A program made the translations under genes and the position numbers. From an uncultured Flavobacteriales bacterium (GTDB taxonomy: Bacteria > Bacteroidota > Bacteroidia > Flavobacteriales_G > Salibacteraceae), in the NCBI GenBank assembly GCA_913057205.1, contig CAJXNO010000002.1, forward strand, positions 62,001 to 126,000: 64,000 nucleotides of DNA. Reading direction: 5' to 3'. The notes beneath the pieces are model-generated. The model did no database searches. It was not told where the DNA came from and saw only the letters and a program-made list of their open reading frames with translations. Shown here one piece after another: positions 34,762 through 42,815 of the stretch (positions are counted from its first letter, which is position 1; each line of letters starts with the position of its first letter).

Positions 34762-35227
34762 TTTAGACGAAAGAGGAAGGAGGAAAGACGAAAGACTTTA
34801 TGAGCTTGCCTGAAAACGGTTGACAACTTCTAATGTGCTGCTTGCTGCTAGCTTCTAGCTGTTGGCACTTCTTGTAGCTGTCATGCTGGCTTGTGCGCTT
34901 CAGGCGTAGGGTTATCCGCCTGGAGGTGGAGAACGTCTCGAAGCGCGACAGCGGAATCATTCCTTTATCCCCTCTCCTTTTGGCTTGACCCAAAAGGAGC
35001 AAAAAGTCAAGGCTGTGTTAAAAATAAGAACCTGCTCTTCCCAAAGCCTAAGTTCGGCCGGATGATCTCCTCACCTACGTTCGGAGCTTTCCGGTCTCAC
35101 TAAGGCTTCATTTTGATCAGAACCTCATTTTTCCCAAGGCCGATCTATTCGTTCTAAACAAGTACCCTCTTAAAACTTACGACTTGAGACTCAAGACTCC
35201 CCCTGACAGCCGATAGCTGACAGCTAA
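34762..35227. repeat. Gene-free mosaic repeat element
   Basis: No gene seen. It begins with GAAAGAC-type heptamers (about 34766-34797). About 200 bases follow that, in reverse complement, match the module order at 63131-63260 (GGAATGATTCCGCTG, CGCCTG, GACAGCTAC, CAACAGCTA, TAAAGTCTTT). It also contains the hairpin CTCCTTTTGG-CTTGACC-CAAAAGGAG near 34974-35001. It ends in CTTACGA and AGCCGATAG heptamers (35165-35220), which also occur at 1960-2023. Confidence 0.7.
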
Positions 35228-35258
35228 AAAAAAGGCCCCGCAAAGCGGAGCCTTTTTT
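35228..35258. terminator. Intrinsic terminator downstream of the peroxiredoxin gene
   Basis: Stem AAAAAAGGC(C)CCGC / GCGG(A)GCCTTTTTT with an AAA loop and one mismatch, ending in T6 on either strand. It starts 19 bases beyond the peroxiredoxin stop. Confidence 0.85.
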
Positions 35259-35276
35259 GCACCTAAAATCAAAATC

Positions 35277-35906
35277 TTAGTTACGCGACAAGTAGTCTGC
35301 AACACCATCGTGGGTGTCTTTTAGGCCTTCTGCGCCTTTGCTCCAGTTTGCTGGACATACTTCGCCTTTCTCTTCGAAGAACTGAAGTGCGTCTACCATG
35401 CGGAGTGCTTCATCTACGTTACGTCCGAGTGGAAGGTCGTTCACCAATTGGTGACGAACTACTCCTTCTTTGTCGATCAAGAACAAGCCACGGTAAGCTA
35501 CCAACTCGCCTTCTGCTTGCAACATGCCTTCTTCATCATAGTAGAAGTCACCTGCCAACACATCGTAGTTGTGTGAGATGGTCTTGTTGGTATCGGCAAC
35601 GATCGGGTATGTGATGCCTTCAATACCGCCTTTGTCCTTAGACAATTGCAACCAACCCCAGTGGCTCTGCTCTGTATCGGTTGATACGGCTACCACTTCT
35701 ACGTTGCGCGACTTGAACTCATCCAATTTTGCTTGGAAAGCATGCAACTCGGTTGGACACACAAAAGTGAAGTCCTTTGGGTAGAAAAACAGTACAACGT
35801 ACTTACCCTTGAATTGCTCTAGTGTAAAACCTTCTACGATCTCGTCACCATTGATCACTGCTGCTGCATTGAAACCTGGTGCTTCCTTTCCTACTAATAC
35901 TGCCAT
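35277..35906 (-). CDS. Typical 2-Cys peroxiredoxin (AhpC/Prx1 type)
   Basis: Encodes 209 residues. The peroxidatic Cys lies in FYPKDFTFVCPTELHAFQ (about residue 49) with the Pro-x-x-x-Thr-x-x-Cys active-site pattern. The conserved Arg is in the AYRGLFLIDKEG region, and the resolving Cys is in GEVCPANWSKG (about residue 184). The protein is cytoplasmic with no signal. It reduces hydrogen peroxide and organic peroxides, probably recycled by thioredoxin and the trxB product in this window. The A-rich leader and a good promoter suggest strong expression. Confidence 0.95.
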   Translation of the reverse strand: MAVLVGKEAPGFNAAAVINGDEIVEGFTLEQFKGKYVVLFFYPKDFTFVCPTELHAFQAKLDEFKSRNVEVVAVSTDTEQSHWGWLQLSKDKGGIEGITYPIVADTNKTISHNYDVLAGDFYYDEEGMLQAEGELVAYRGLFLIDKEGVVRHQLVNDLPLGRNVDEALRMVDALQFFEEKGEVCPANWSKGAEGLKDTHDGVADYLSRN

Positions 35907-35940
35907 TTTCTTTTGTTTTAGTTGATTTCCAATTCGGGTG

Positions 35941-35971
35941 CGAAGCTACTATAGATTGCGGCTTTAGACAA
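35941..35971 (-). promoter_or_regulatory. Promoter of the peroxiredoxin gene
   Basis: On the minus strand, TTG (35969-35971), 20 bases, TAGCTTCG (35941-35948). A leader of about 30 bases ending in TAAAACAAAAGAAA precedes the ATG. Confidence 0.6.
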
Positions 35972-36066
35972 GGTTTACGCTATTAGTAATATCTATGTGA
36001 TATTGCCGTCATCTATGCACAAGGATTTTCATGCAGTACTGCAGAATTGACCTTATTATTGTAGCG

Positions 36067-36867
36067 ATGGGAAGCATTGACCTTTTTGGATTCTTGCCGT
36101 TTGGTGTGCTGGACCTGATCGACATCTTGCTGGTGTCTTTCTTGCTCTTCAAGCTCTACGAGTTGGTGCGGGGCACCATCGCGATCCGCATCTTCTTTGG
36201 TGTGCTGAGCATCTACTTGGTGTGGTTAACCGTAACGGCGCTTGACATGGCCTTGATGAGCCAGATCTTCCGTCAGTTCATCAACGTGGGTGTGATCGCC
36301 TTGATCATTGTGTTTCAACAAGAGATCCGACGTTTCCTGCTGGCCATCGGCAACTCTGCCTTCTTCCGCAACATCGGAGCGCGGGGTGGATTGTGGACCT
36401 ACCTCGGTAAATCTAACGTGAAGATCAGCACCAACCTCCACGCAATCGCTGAAGCGGTCTATCACATGTCGGCCAACAAGACGGGTGCTTTGATCGTGAT
36501 CGAACGACAGGCAGACCTGCAGTCGATCATGGACAGTGGGCGTAAGTTGAATGCCGATCTGAATGGCGCACTCTTGGAGAGCATCTTTTTCAAGAACAGT
36601 CCGTTGCATGATGGTGCATTGATCATCCGTGGGAACAAGATCGTTGCTGCCGGCTGCATGCTGCCCATGACCTTGAAGAACAACCTGCCGAAGACCTACG
36701 GCATGCGCCACAAAGCCGCCATTGGGGTAACCGAAGAATATGACGTTGTGGCTGTACTTGTCAGTGAAGAGAATGGGAAGATCGCCATTGTACACTCTGG
36801 ATTGGTAGACCAACCCAAAGACAAGAACGGTTTCCGCGACCGCTTACAAGAATTGCTTTCGCTCTAG
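36067..36867 (+). CDS. cdaA: Diadenylate cyclase (CdaA type), membrane-bound
   Basis: About 266 residues from the ATG at 36067; an upstream in-frame ATG at 36031 adds 12 unlikely residues. Three N-terminal membrane helices (about 1-80) precede a DAC catalytic domain. The DGA motif is visible in FFKNSPLHDGALIIRGNKIV and the Arg-His motif in MRHKAAIGVTEEYD, where family members have RHR. It makes cyclic di-AMP from ATP, a signal for potassium and cell-wall homeostasis. It is convergent with the TPR lipoprotein gene, with 3 bases between stops. The usual partner cdaR is not adjacent. Confidence 0.92.
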   Translation: MGSIDLFGFLPFGVLDLIDILLVSFLLFKLYELVRGTIAIRIFFGVLSIYLVWLTVTALDMALMSQIFRQFINVGVIALIIVFQQEIRRFLLAIGNSAFFRNIGARGGLWTYLGKSNVKISTNLHAIAEAVYHMSANKTGALIVIERQADLQSIMDSGRKLNADLNGALLESIFFKNSPLHDGALIIRGNKIVAAGCMLPMTLKNNLPKTYGMRHKAAIGVTEEYDVVAVLVSEENGKIAIVHSGLVDQPKDKNGFRDRLQELLSL

Positions 36868-36870
36868 CAA

Positions 36871-37476
36871 TCAGCTCGCCTTCTCTCCTGCTGCGTTCTG
36901 CTGCTTGAACTTTTCGATCAACTCTTCCTCACTCATGGTAAGGTTGGCGATGGAAGCCTTGGCGTCTTCTGCCAAGCGATGGTTCGGATAACGCTTGATC
37001 ATGGCCTCGTATGCTTTCACCGCTTCTGCATGTTGATTCAGGTGTGCCTCATAAATGAATCCACGGAAAAGCATCATCTCAGGTCCCTTTCTGAAATCCG
37101 GAAAGTCTTGGATCAAGCGATCCAGGTAAGCGATGGATGCCTTTGGCTTATTCACGCCCAAACTCAAATCGGCCGCCTTGAACAAGTACTCGGCCGTCAT
37201 CGAATCGCGTGGATTCACCGTAATGTAATCGCGGTAGCGCAACAAGAGGATCTCCGCCTTGCGATCTAGGGTCGGATTCTTGTCCTTGTTCGCCAACCTG
37301 CCGATCTCCTGCTCCATTTGCATGATCTCCGCTTGACGGTCTTCTTTCCTCTGCACGCCGTTGCTTTGCTCTTGTTGCTCCGTTGACGTCTCTTTTGCCG
37401 TACTGCCATCGCCACAGGCATTTACACTCCATAGAACGACTGCTGCCGTTACTCCCATCCAAATAATCCGCTTCAT
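36871..37476 (-). CDS. TPR-containing lipoprotein
   Basis: Encodes 201 residues with a lipoprotein-like signal (MKRIIWMGVTAAVVLWSVNA, Cys21) and a Glu/Gln/Ser-rich linker. Three tetratricopeptide-like repeats follow: LLLRYRDYITVNPRDSMTAE, ASIAYLDRLIQDFPDFRKGP, and AVKAYEAMIKRYPNHRLAED. The arrangement recalls BamD/YbgF-type periplasmic scaffolds, but length and spacing do not prove that identity. It is 3 bases downstream of the def gene on the same strand and likely belongs to the ruvX-def operon. Confidence 0.8.
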   Translation of the reverse strand: MKRIIWMGVTAAVVLWSVNACGDGSTAKETSTEQQEQSNGVQRKEDRQAEIMQMEQEIGRLANKDKNPTLDRKAEILLLRYRDYITVNPRDSMTAEYLFKAADLSLGVNKPKASIAYLDRLIQDFPDFRKGPEMMLFRGFIYEAHLNQHAEAVKAYEAMIKRYPNHRLAEDAKASIANLTMSEEELIEKFKQQNAAGEKAS

Positions 37477-37479
37477 TGT

Positions 37480-38061
37480 CTATCGTTTTGCTTTAGGAAA
37501 TTTCATGCGATAATCCACATCCACCAAACCTTTGGAGATGTTGTCAAGTTTCTTGCGAAGGAACTGCTTGCGCAATGGATTCAATCGATCCGTAAACAGG
37601 ATCCCATCCACGTGATCGTACTCATGCTGTATCACACGAGCACGCAAGCCTTCGTAGGTTTCTTCTTTCAGTTCAAAATTTTCATCGTAGTACTCAATGG
37701 TGATCTTCGGCTGCCGGCTGACATCCTCGCGAATGCCTGGAATGCTCAAACAACCCTCGTTGAAGTTCCATTTGTCGCCCGACTCTTCTAAGATGATCGG
37801 GTTAATGAATACTCTGCGAAAGTCTTTGAGGTCTTCCACTTCTGGATCATCATCATCCTCATCCACAAACGGTGTGGTATCCACCACAAACAAGCGGATC
37901 GATAGTCCCACCTGTGGTGCCGCTAAGCCTACGCCCTGCGCATGTTCCATGGTCTCGAACATGTTGGCAATCAACTCATCCAACTTCGGATAATCCTTCG
38001 TAATCTCTTCGGCTTCTTTCTTCAGTACGGGGTCTCCATATGCTACGATCGGTAATACCAT
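37480..38061 (-). CDS. def: Peptide deformylase
   Basis: Encodes 193 residues. All three family motifs are present: motif 1 GVGLAAPQVG (about residue 43), motif 2 EGCLSIPG with the metal-ligand Cys (about 105), and motif 3 QHEYDHVDG with two His ligands and the catalytic Glu (about 147). It removes the formyl group from nascent proteins in the cytoplasm. The insertion VDEDDDDPEVEDLKDFRR between motifs 1 and 2 is unusually acidic. It lies 5 bases downstream of ruvX. Confidence 0.97.
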   Translation of the reverse strand: MVLPIVAYGDPVLKKEAEEITKDYPKLDELIANMFETMEHAQGVGLAAPQVGLSIRLFVVDTTPFVDEDDDDPEVEDLKDFRRVFINPIILEESGDKWNFNEGCLSIPGIREDVSRQPKITIEYYDENFELKEETYEGLRARVIQHEYDHVDGILFTDRLNPLRKQFLRKKLDNISKGLVDVDYRMKFPKAKR

Positions 38062-38066
38062 GTCAT

Positions 38067-38480
38067 CTAGTTTCTTGCATTCAAGTATTCCTGCAAAATT
38101 AATGTTGCGCTTATCTTATCCACTGTAGCCTTATCGCGTCGTTGCTTTTTCCTTGCCCCTGCTGCGATCATCGTATCCATGGCCATCTTGCTGGTGAAGC
38201 GTTCGTCCATGCGTTCCATACGCACCTCCGGAAAGCGCTCGCCGATACGAACAATCGCTTCTTGGATATGGTTCTCCAATGTCGACATTTCGCCGCCTAG
38301 GCGCATGGGCTCTCCGATCACAATGGTATCGAAGCCGTGGCTTTCATGGATGGCCTGCAAGACCTTCATCAACTGAGGGGCATCCACGGTATCTAAACCA
38401 TTGGCGATCATCCCCAAGGGATCAGAGATCGCCATGCCACAACGTTTAAGACCATAATCGATCGCAAGCACTCGAGCCAT
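38067..38480 (-). CDS. ruvX: Holliday junction resolvase-like RuvX (YqgF)
   Basis: Encodes 137 residues from the ATG at 38480, which directly precedes the RNase H-like start ARVLAIDYGLKRCGMAISDP. An upstream in-frame start (38525) adds an unlikely 15 residues. Conserved later motifs are IVIGEPMRLGGEMS and VRMERMDERFTSKMAMDTMI, followed by a C-terminal KQRRDKATVDKISATLILQ with the catalytic Asp region. The family processes 16S rRNA ends. The exact TAnnTTTG box 4 bases before the ATG points to a leaderless message. Confidence 0.92.
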   Translation of the reverse strand: MARVLAIDYGLKRCGMAISDPLGMIANGLDTVDAPQLMKVLQAIHESHGFDTIVIGEPMRLGGEMSTLENHIQEAIVRIGERFPEVRMERMDERFTSKMAMDTMIAAGARKKQRRDKATVDKISATLILQEYLNARN

Positions 38481-38484
38481 GAAG

Positions 38485-38492
38485 CAAAGGTA
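38485..38492 (-). promoter_or_regulatory. -7 box of ruvX adjoining the start codon
   Basis: TACCTTTG on the minus strand, exact TAnnTTTG, ending 4 bases before the ruvX ATG. The expected transcription start coincides with the A of ATG. No TTG is seen at the best -33 spacing. Confidence 0.45.
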
Positions 38493-38508
38493 TGGCTTCG
38501 CAACAGGC

Positions 38509-38537
38509 TTGTAGGCATCCTGCAAAGCTTACTTTTG
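38509..38537 (+). promoter_or_regulatory. dapD promoter
   Basis: TTG (38509-38511), 18 bases, TACTTTTG (38530-38537), an exact match to the Bacteroidota consensus, with a short A-rich leader before the ATG at 38561. Confidence 0.7.
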
Positions 38538-38560
38538 CCACGATTCAAAAAACTTATGGA

Positions 38561-39388
38561 ATGGCATTGAACATTGAAGCAGCGGAACGAACGATCGAAG
38601 CAGCGTGGGAAGACCGCTCTCTATTGAAGGAATCATCAACCGTTTCTACCATCGAGGAGGTGATCGAAGCGATCGATAACGGCCTATTGCGTACCGCAGA
38701 GCCGGTCAACGGCGATTGGAAGGTGAACGACTGGGTGAAGAAAGCAGTGATCCTCTACTTCCCTATTCGGAAGATGGAACAGATCGAAGTGGGACCGTTT
38801 GAGTTTCATGATAAGATGGCCTTGAAAAAGGACTATGCTCAGAAAGGTATTCGTGTGGTCCCTCATGCGATTGCACGCTACGGTGCGTACATCTCAAAAG
38901 GTGTGGTGATGATGCCATCGTATGTGAACATCGGAGCATACGTGGATGAAGGCACCATGGTGGATACCTGGGCTACCGTAGGCAGTTGTGCGCAGATCGG
39001 AAAGAACGTTCACCTCAGCGGCGGCGTGGGCATCGGCGGTGTACTGGAACCTGTTCAGGCAGCACCGGTCATCATTGAAGACAATGCCTTCATCGGTTCG
39101 CGATGCATCGTTGTAGAAGGCGTGCGCGTAGAGCGTGAAGCCGTTTTGGGCGCCAATGTGGTGCTGACACAATCCACCAAGATCATCGATGTTACCGGCG
39201 ATGAACCTGTTGAGATGAAGGGACGCATTCCGGCCCGATCGGTGGTGATCCCAGGAAGCTATGAAAAGACCTTCCCCGCAGGAAAATACAATGTGTCTTG
39301 TGCCCTTATCATCGGAAAGCGCAAGGAGAGCACGGATAAGAAGACCTCCCTCAACGATGTCTTGCGCGACTTCCAAGTAGCTGTTTGA
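38561..39388 (+). CDS. dapD: 2,3,4,5-tetrahydropyridine-2,6-dicarboxylate N-succinyltransferase
   Basis: Encodes 275 residues from the ATG at 38561. A helical N-terminal domain is followed by a left-handed beta-helix of hexapeptide repeats (GAYISKGVVMMPSYVNIGAY, GTMVDTWATVGSCAQIGKNV, LSGGVGIGGVLEPVQAAPVI). The DapD signature region around RCIVVEGVRVEREAVLGANV and GRIPARSVVIPGSYEK is intact. It catalyses the succinylation step of meso-diaminopimelate and lysine synthesis. It is cytoplasmic, trimeric in the family, and overlaps the glycosyltransferase gene by 4 bases. Confidence 0.96.
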   Translation: MALNIEAAERTIEAAWEDRSLLKESSTVSTIEEVIEAIDNGLLRTAEPVNGDWKVNDWVKKAVILYFPIRKMEQIEVGPFEFHDKMALKKDYAQKGIRVVPHAIARYGAYISKGVVMMPSYVNIGAYVDEGTMVDTWATVGSCAQIGKNVHLSGGVGIGGVLEPVQAAPVIIEDNAFIGSRCIVVEGVRVEREAVLGANVVLTQSTKIIDVTGDEPVEMKGRIPARSVVIPGSYEKTFPAGKYNVSCALIIGKRKESTDKKTSLNDVLRDFQVAV

Positions 39389-40371
39389 TCCAAGCTAGCA
39401 ACATACTGCTCATTCAAACTTCGTTCATCGGAGACGTGATCCTAGCCACCTCGGCGTTGGAGTTGCTGCATGAAAGCCAGCCCGATGCAACGATCGATGT
39501 GGTGGTGAAGAAAGGCAACGAAGCCCTCTTCAAAGGGCATCCCTTCTTGAGGCAAGTATATGTTTGGGATAAGCAGAACGGAAAGTACAGCGGACTGCTC
39601 CAAATGGGCGTCACGCTGAGAAAACAGCGTTACGACTTGGTCATCAACCTCCATCGCTTTGCGAGTTCAGGCTTGCTTACCGTTTTCAGCGGTGCAGCAC
39701 ACAAGGCGGGATTCGATAAAAACCCACTGCGCTCCTTTTACCAGCACAGCGTAGCCCATCAAATGAATGGCATGCACGAGATCGAACGGAACTTTGAGGT
39801 AGTGAAGCCATACGTCAAGGCCCTCACCCCTGCTGCACCAAAGCTCTACCCTTCCCCGTCGGATGAAGCATCGGTGGCAGCGTTCAAACAAGTTCCATAC
39901 CGATGCATCGCGCCCAGTTCGGTGTGGTTTACCAAGCAATGGCCAGCGGAACACTGGATCGCACTCATCGATCGCTTTTCAGCCGATGAACAGATCTACT
40001 TGCTCGGTGCACCCGGAGATTTCAAACACAATGAAGGCATCCAAGGTGCCACCAAGCATCCACGGGTAACCAACCTTGCTGGCAAACTCAGCCTATTGGA
40101 AAGCGCTGCCTTGATGAGGGATGCTGCAATGAACTATGTAAACGATTCTGCTCCCTTGCATTTATGCAGCGCAACTGATGCACCAGTACGCGTGATCTTC
40201 TGCAGCACGGTTCCTTCCTTTGGTTTCGGACCACTCTCTAGCGATGCACAGGTGATCGAAACAGCCGAAGCGCTCGACTGCAGGCCTTGTGGATTGCACG
40301 GACATGCTGCATGCCCAAAAGGTCACTTCAAATGTGCGCATGGCATTTCCGTTGAACAATTGCTTGTGTAA
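39385..40371 (+). CDS. Glycosyltransferase family 9 (heptosyltransferase-like)
   Basis: Encodes 328 residues from a TTG that overlaps the dapD stop by 4 bases; no ATG precedes the core sequence ILLIQTSFIGDVILATSALE. The GT-B fold marks of family 9 are visible: the N-terminal phosphate-binding loop QTSFIGDV, the mid SSVWFTKQWPAEHWIALIDR, and the C-terminal NYVNDSAPLHLCSATDAPVR. It probably adds heptose or a related sugar to lipopolysaccharide core from the cytoplasmic side. The C-terminus has a Cys-rich end (CRPCGLHGHAACPKGHFKCA). Confidence 0.9.
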   Translation: MIQASNILLIQTSFIGDVILATSALELLHESQPDATIDVVVKKGNEALFKGHPFLRQVYVWDKQNGKYSGLLQMGVTLRKQRYDLVINLHRFASSGLLTVFSGAAHKAGFDKNPLRSFYQHSVAHQMNGMHEIERNFEVVKPYVKALTPAAPKLYPSPSDEASVAAFKQVPYRCIAPSSVWFTKQWPAEHWIALIDRFSADEQIYLLGAPGDFKHNEGIQGATKHPRVTNLAGKLSLLESAALMRDAAMNYVNDSAPLHLCSATDAPVRVIFCSTVPSFGFGPLSSDAQVIETAEALDCRPCGLHGHAACPKGHFKCAHGISVEQLLV

Positions 40372-40372
40372 C

Positions 40373-40816
40373 ATGAAACCCTTCAGCCATAAAGCCTTAC
40401 GCGATACAGGAAGAGCCTATGGAAAGCGATACTTGGTGCGAACCACCGACCCTGACCACAACGCCGATCATGTGGTCTGCTCCAGCGATGCGATGTTGCA
40501 GCGCCTATTGCCGGAACTCAGTCATCCCACCATGCAATGGATCGACGCATCCAGTGAAAACATCCTGCTTCACCATCCTGACTTATGGAATGCCATGCTC
40601 ATCGTGAGCTATGAAGGAGAGGTCAGCGATTTCGTACAACGACTCGGCATGCCGATCTACATCAGCGATACCCACCTGAAGGAAGAAGCTCGGCAAGCGG
40701 CTGCGAGTGAAGTCGTACCTTTGCCGCCCGAATTCGAAGCGCGCTTGAAACAATTGACCGACCGCAAGCGTAAGGTGGTTCAGTTGTTTGCAGATGGCAG
40801 CTTCAAAATTGGCTAA
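40373..40816 (+). CDS. Conserved-looking cytoplasmic protein of unknown function
   Basis: About 147 residues from the ATG at 40373, one base after the glycosyltransferase stop. No signal peptide or membrane segment is visible. Features are the N-terminal RDTGRAYGKRYLVRTTDPDH, a middle LWNAMLIVSYEGEVSDFVQR, and a C-terminal basic helix (KQLTDRKRKVVQLFADGSFK). I do not recognise the family. It lies between glycosyltransferase and cca genes in one tight plus-strand run, so it is cotranscribed with them. Confidence 0.65.
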   Translation: MKPFSHKALRDTGRAYGKRYLVRTTDPDHNADHVVCSSDAMLQRLLPELSHPTMQWIDASSENILLHHPDLWNAMLIVSYEGEVSDFVQRLGMPIYISDTHLKEEARQAAASEVVPLPPEFEARLKQLTDRKRKVVQLFADGSFKIG

Positions 40817-40821
40817 GGCGC

Positions 40822-42249
40822 ATGACACCTGATGAGATCAAGGCACACGTAAACCAACCCATTTTCAAGGAGATCGCCGCCACGGTGAAGGACTTTGGTA
40901 AGCCGGCCTATGTGGTGGGAGGGTATGTGCGCGACCTCTTATTGGACCGTCCGTGTAAAGACCTCGACATTGTGGTGGAGGGCAGCGGAATTGAATTTGC
41001 CAAAGCTTTATCTGACCGATTGAACGGCACGAAGGTTAGTTTCTTCAAGAATTTCGGCACGGCCATGTTCATGCACAACGACCTTGAGTTTGAGGTGGTA
41101 GGTGCACGCAAGGAATCATACCGCGACCATTCACGCAAGCCACTGGTTGAAGATGGCACCTTGCAAGAAGACCGGGAGCGCCGAGATTTCACCATCAACG
41201 CCCTGTCCATCAGCCTCAACCCTGAGGACTTCGGCACCATTGTAGACCCCTTCGATGGCTTGAGCGATTTGCGCGATGGTAGGCTCATCACGCCCTTAGA
41301 CCCGGTACAGACCTACTCCGATGACCCACTGCGCATGATGCGTGCGATCCGTTTTGCGTCGCAGCTCGGATTTCACATTGAGGACCGAAGCTACCAAGCC
41401 ATCAAGGATCACGCAGAACGCTTGAAGATCGTATCGCAAGAACGGATCACCGATGAATTGAACAAGATCATCTTGAGTCCGAAGCCCAGCGTCGGCTTTA
41501 AGCTGCTTTTCAAAACCGGACTCCTTCACCAATTCTTTCCCAAGATGGTGGCCTTGCATGGGGTGGATGTGAAGAACGGCATCGGACACAAAGACAATTT
41601 CTATCATACGCTACAAGTCTTAGACAACGTAGCAGACCGAAGCGATGACCTCTGGTTGCGCTGGTCGGCCATCTTACATGACATTGCGAAGCCCGCCACG
41701 AAGCGCTTCGATACCCAGGCCGGTTGGACCTTTCATGGCCACGAAGACCTCGGTGCGCGATGGACACCCAAGATCTTCAGGGAATTGAAACTGCCGCTGG
41801 ACCATAAAATGAAGTTCGTGCAGAAGATGGTGCGCTTACACTTGCGTCCGATCGCACTCAGCAAGAAAGAAGTGAGTGATTCCGGCATTCGTAGACTGTT
41901 GTTTGATGCCGGCGAAGACCTGGAGTCATTGATGACCCTGTGTGAGTCAGACATCACCTCGAAGAATGAATACAAGGTGAAACGCTTCTTGGATAATTTC
42001 CAGCGGGTGCGGGAGAAGTGCAAGGAAGTGGAGGAAAGCGATCGCCTGCGCAACTGGCAGCCACCGATCGGTGGTCAGGAGATCATGGATATCTTTGGAT
42101 TGGGACCGAGCCGTGAGGTAGGTGAATTGAAAACCGCCATCCGGGAAGCGATTTTGGAAGGCGAGATCAAGAACGATTACGAGGAGGCCCTCGCCTATTT
42201 ATTGAACAAAGGACGGGCCTTGGGCCTTACACCTAAAACCGTGAATTAA
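40822..42249 (+). CDS. cca: CCA-adding tRNA nucleotidyltransferase with HD domain
   Basis: Encodes 475 residues of the class II nucleotidyltransferase family. The head has YVVGGYVRDLLLDRPCKDLD with the metal-binding Asp pair, then the DFTINALSISL region and the ERRDF segment. Residues about 170-240 contain the neck and body RNA-binding helices. The HD domain lies at about 250-370 (GIGHKDNFYHTLQVLDNV, AILHDIAKPATKR). It restores CCA ends of tRNAs; the tRNA gene in this window lacks an encoded CCA, so it would depend on this enzyme. It sits in a run with the PF07929 protein and miaA. Confidence 0.92.
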   Translation: MTPDEIKAHVNQPIFKEIAATVKDFGKPAYVVGGYVRDLLLDRPCKDLDIVVEGSGIEFAKALSDRLNGTKVSFFKNFGTAMFMHNDLEFEVVGARKESYRDHSRKPLVEDGTLQEDRERRDFTINALSISLNPEDFGTIVDPFDGLSDLRDGRLITPLDPVQTYSDDPLRMMRAIRFASQLGFHIEDRSYQAIKDHAERLKIVSQERITDELNKIILSPKPSVGFKLLFKTGLLHQFFPKMVALHGVDVKNGIGHKDNFYHTLQVLDNVADRSDDLWLRWSAILHDIAKPATKRFDTQAGWTFHGHEDLGARWTPKIFRELKLPLDHKMKFVQKMVRLHLRPIALSKKEVSDSGIRRLLFDAGEDLESLMTLCESDITSKNEYKVKRFLDNFQRVREKCKEVEESDRLRNWQPPIGGQEIMDIFGLGPSREVGELKTAIREAILEGEIKNDYEEALAYLLNKGRALGLTPKTVN

Positions 42250-42258
42250 CAGAACAGC

Positions 42259-42813
42259 ATGAGTATGAAAAAAGTAATTCGACTGCGTGTCTTGTTGGAT
42301 TTTGAAGAGAACGTTTTCCGCGACCTTGAACTCTCCTGTACGGATACCTTTCAGGACCTTCATAACCTGATCCAGGAGGCTTTTGGTTTTGATAATGGAC
42401 AGATGGCATCGTTCTACGTGAGCAATGAGGATTGGGAGAAAGGACAGGAGATCACCCTGATGGACATGGGCGAGCGCTCGGAGACCGGTGAGCCGATTTT
42501 GATGATGAACGAAACGGCTTTGAAGGACATCGTATTTGACGAAGGTCAAAAGCTGTTGTACGTCTTTGATTTCTTCTTGATGTGGTGCTTCTACATCGAT
42601 GTAATCAGCATCAAAGCATTGGACGAAACCGTGATCACCCCACGGATCATTCAAAGCTTTGGCGATGCACCGGAGCAATACAGCAAATCGCCGGAGTTCA
42701 ATATGGACATTGAGGATGTTTCTGAGAATCGGGAGGATGACCTGGATGAATTTAAAGACATGTTCGACCTTTTAGGTTCGAATGAAGCCTATTCTGACGA
42801 CCGCGAGTACTAG
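42259..42813 (+). CDS. Plasmid pRiA4b ORF-3-like (PF07929) protein
   Basis: Encodes 184 residues of the pRiA4b ORF-3 family. Key features are the N-terminal KKVIRLRVLLDFEENVFRDL, TFQDLHNLIQEAFGFDNGQM and the acidic C-terminus (NMDIEDVSENREDDLDEFKD). Despite the plasmid/IS name of the family, no mobile element lies nearby. The gene is sandwiched between cca (10 bases upstream) and miaA (2 bases downstream), both tRNA-processing genes. A chromosomal housekeeping role is therefore more likely than mobility. Cytoplasmic; function unknown. Confidence 0.85.
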   Translation: MSMKKVIRLRVLLDFEENVFRDLELSCTDTFQDLHNLIQEAFGFDNGQMASFYVSNEDWEKGQEITLMDMGERSETGEPILMMNETALKDIVFDEGQKLLYVFDFFLMWCFYIDVISIKALDETVITPRIIQSFGDAPEQYSKSPEFNMDIEDVSENREDDLDEFKDMFDLLGSNEAYSDDREY

Positions 42814-42815
42814 GC

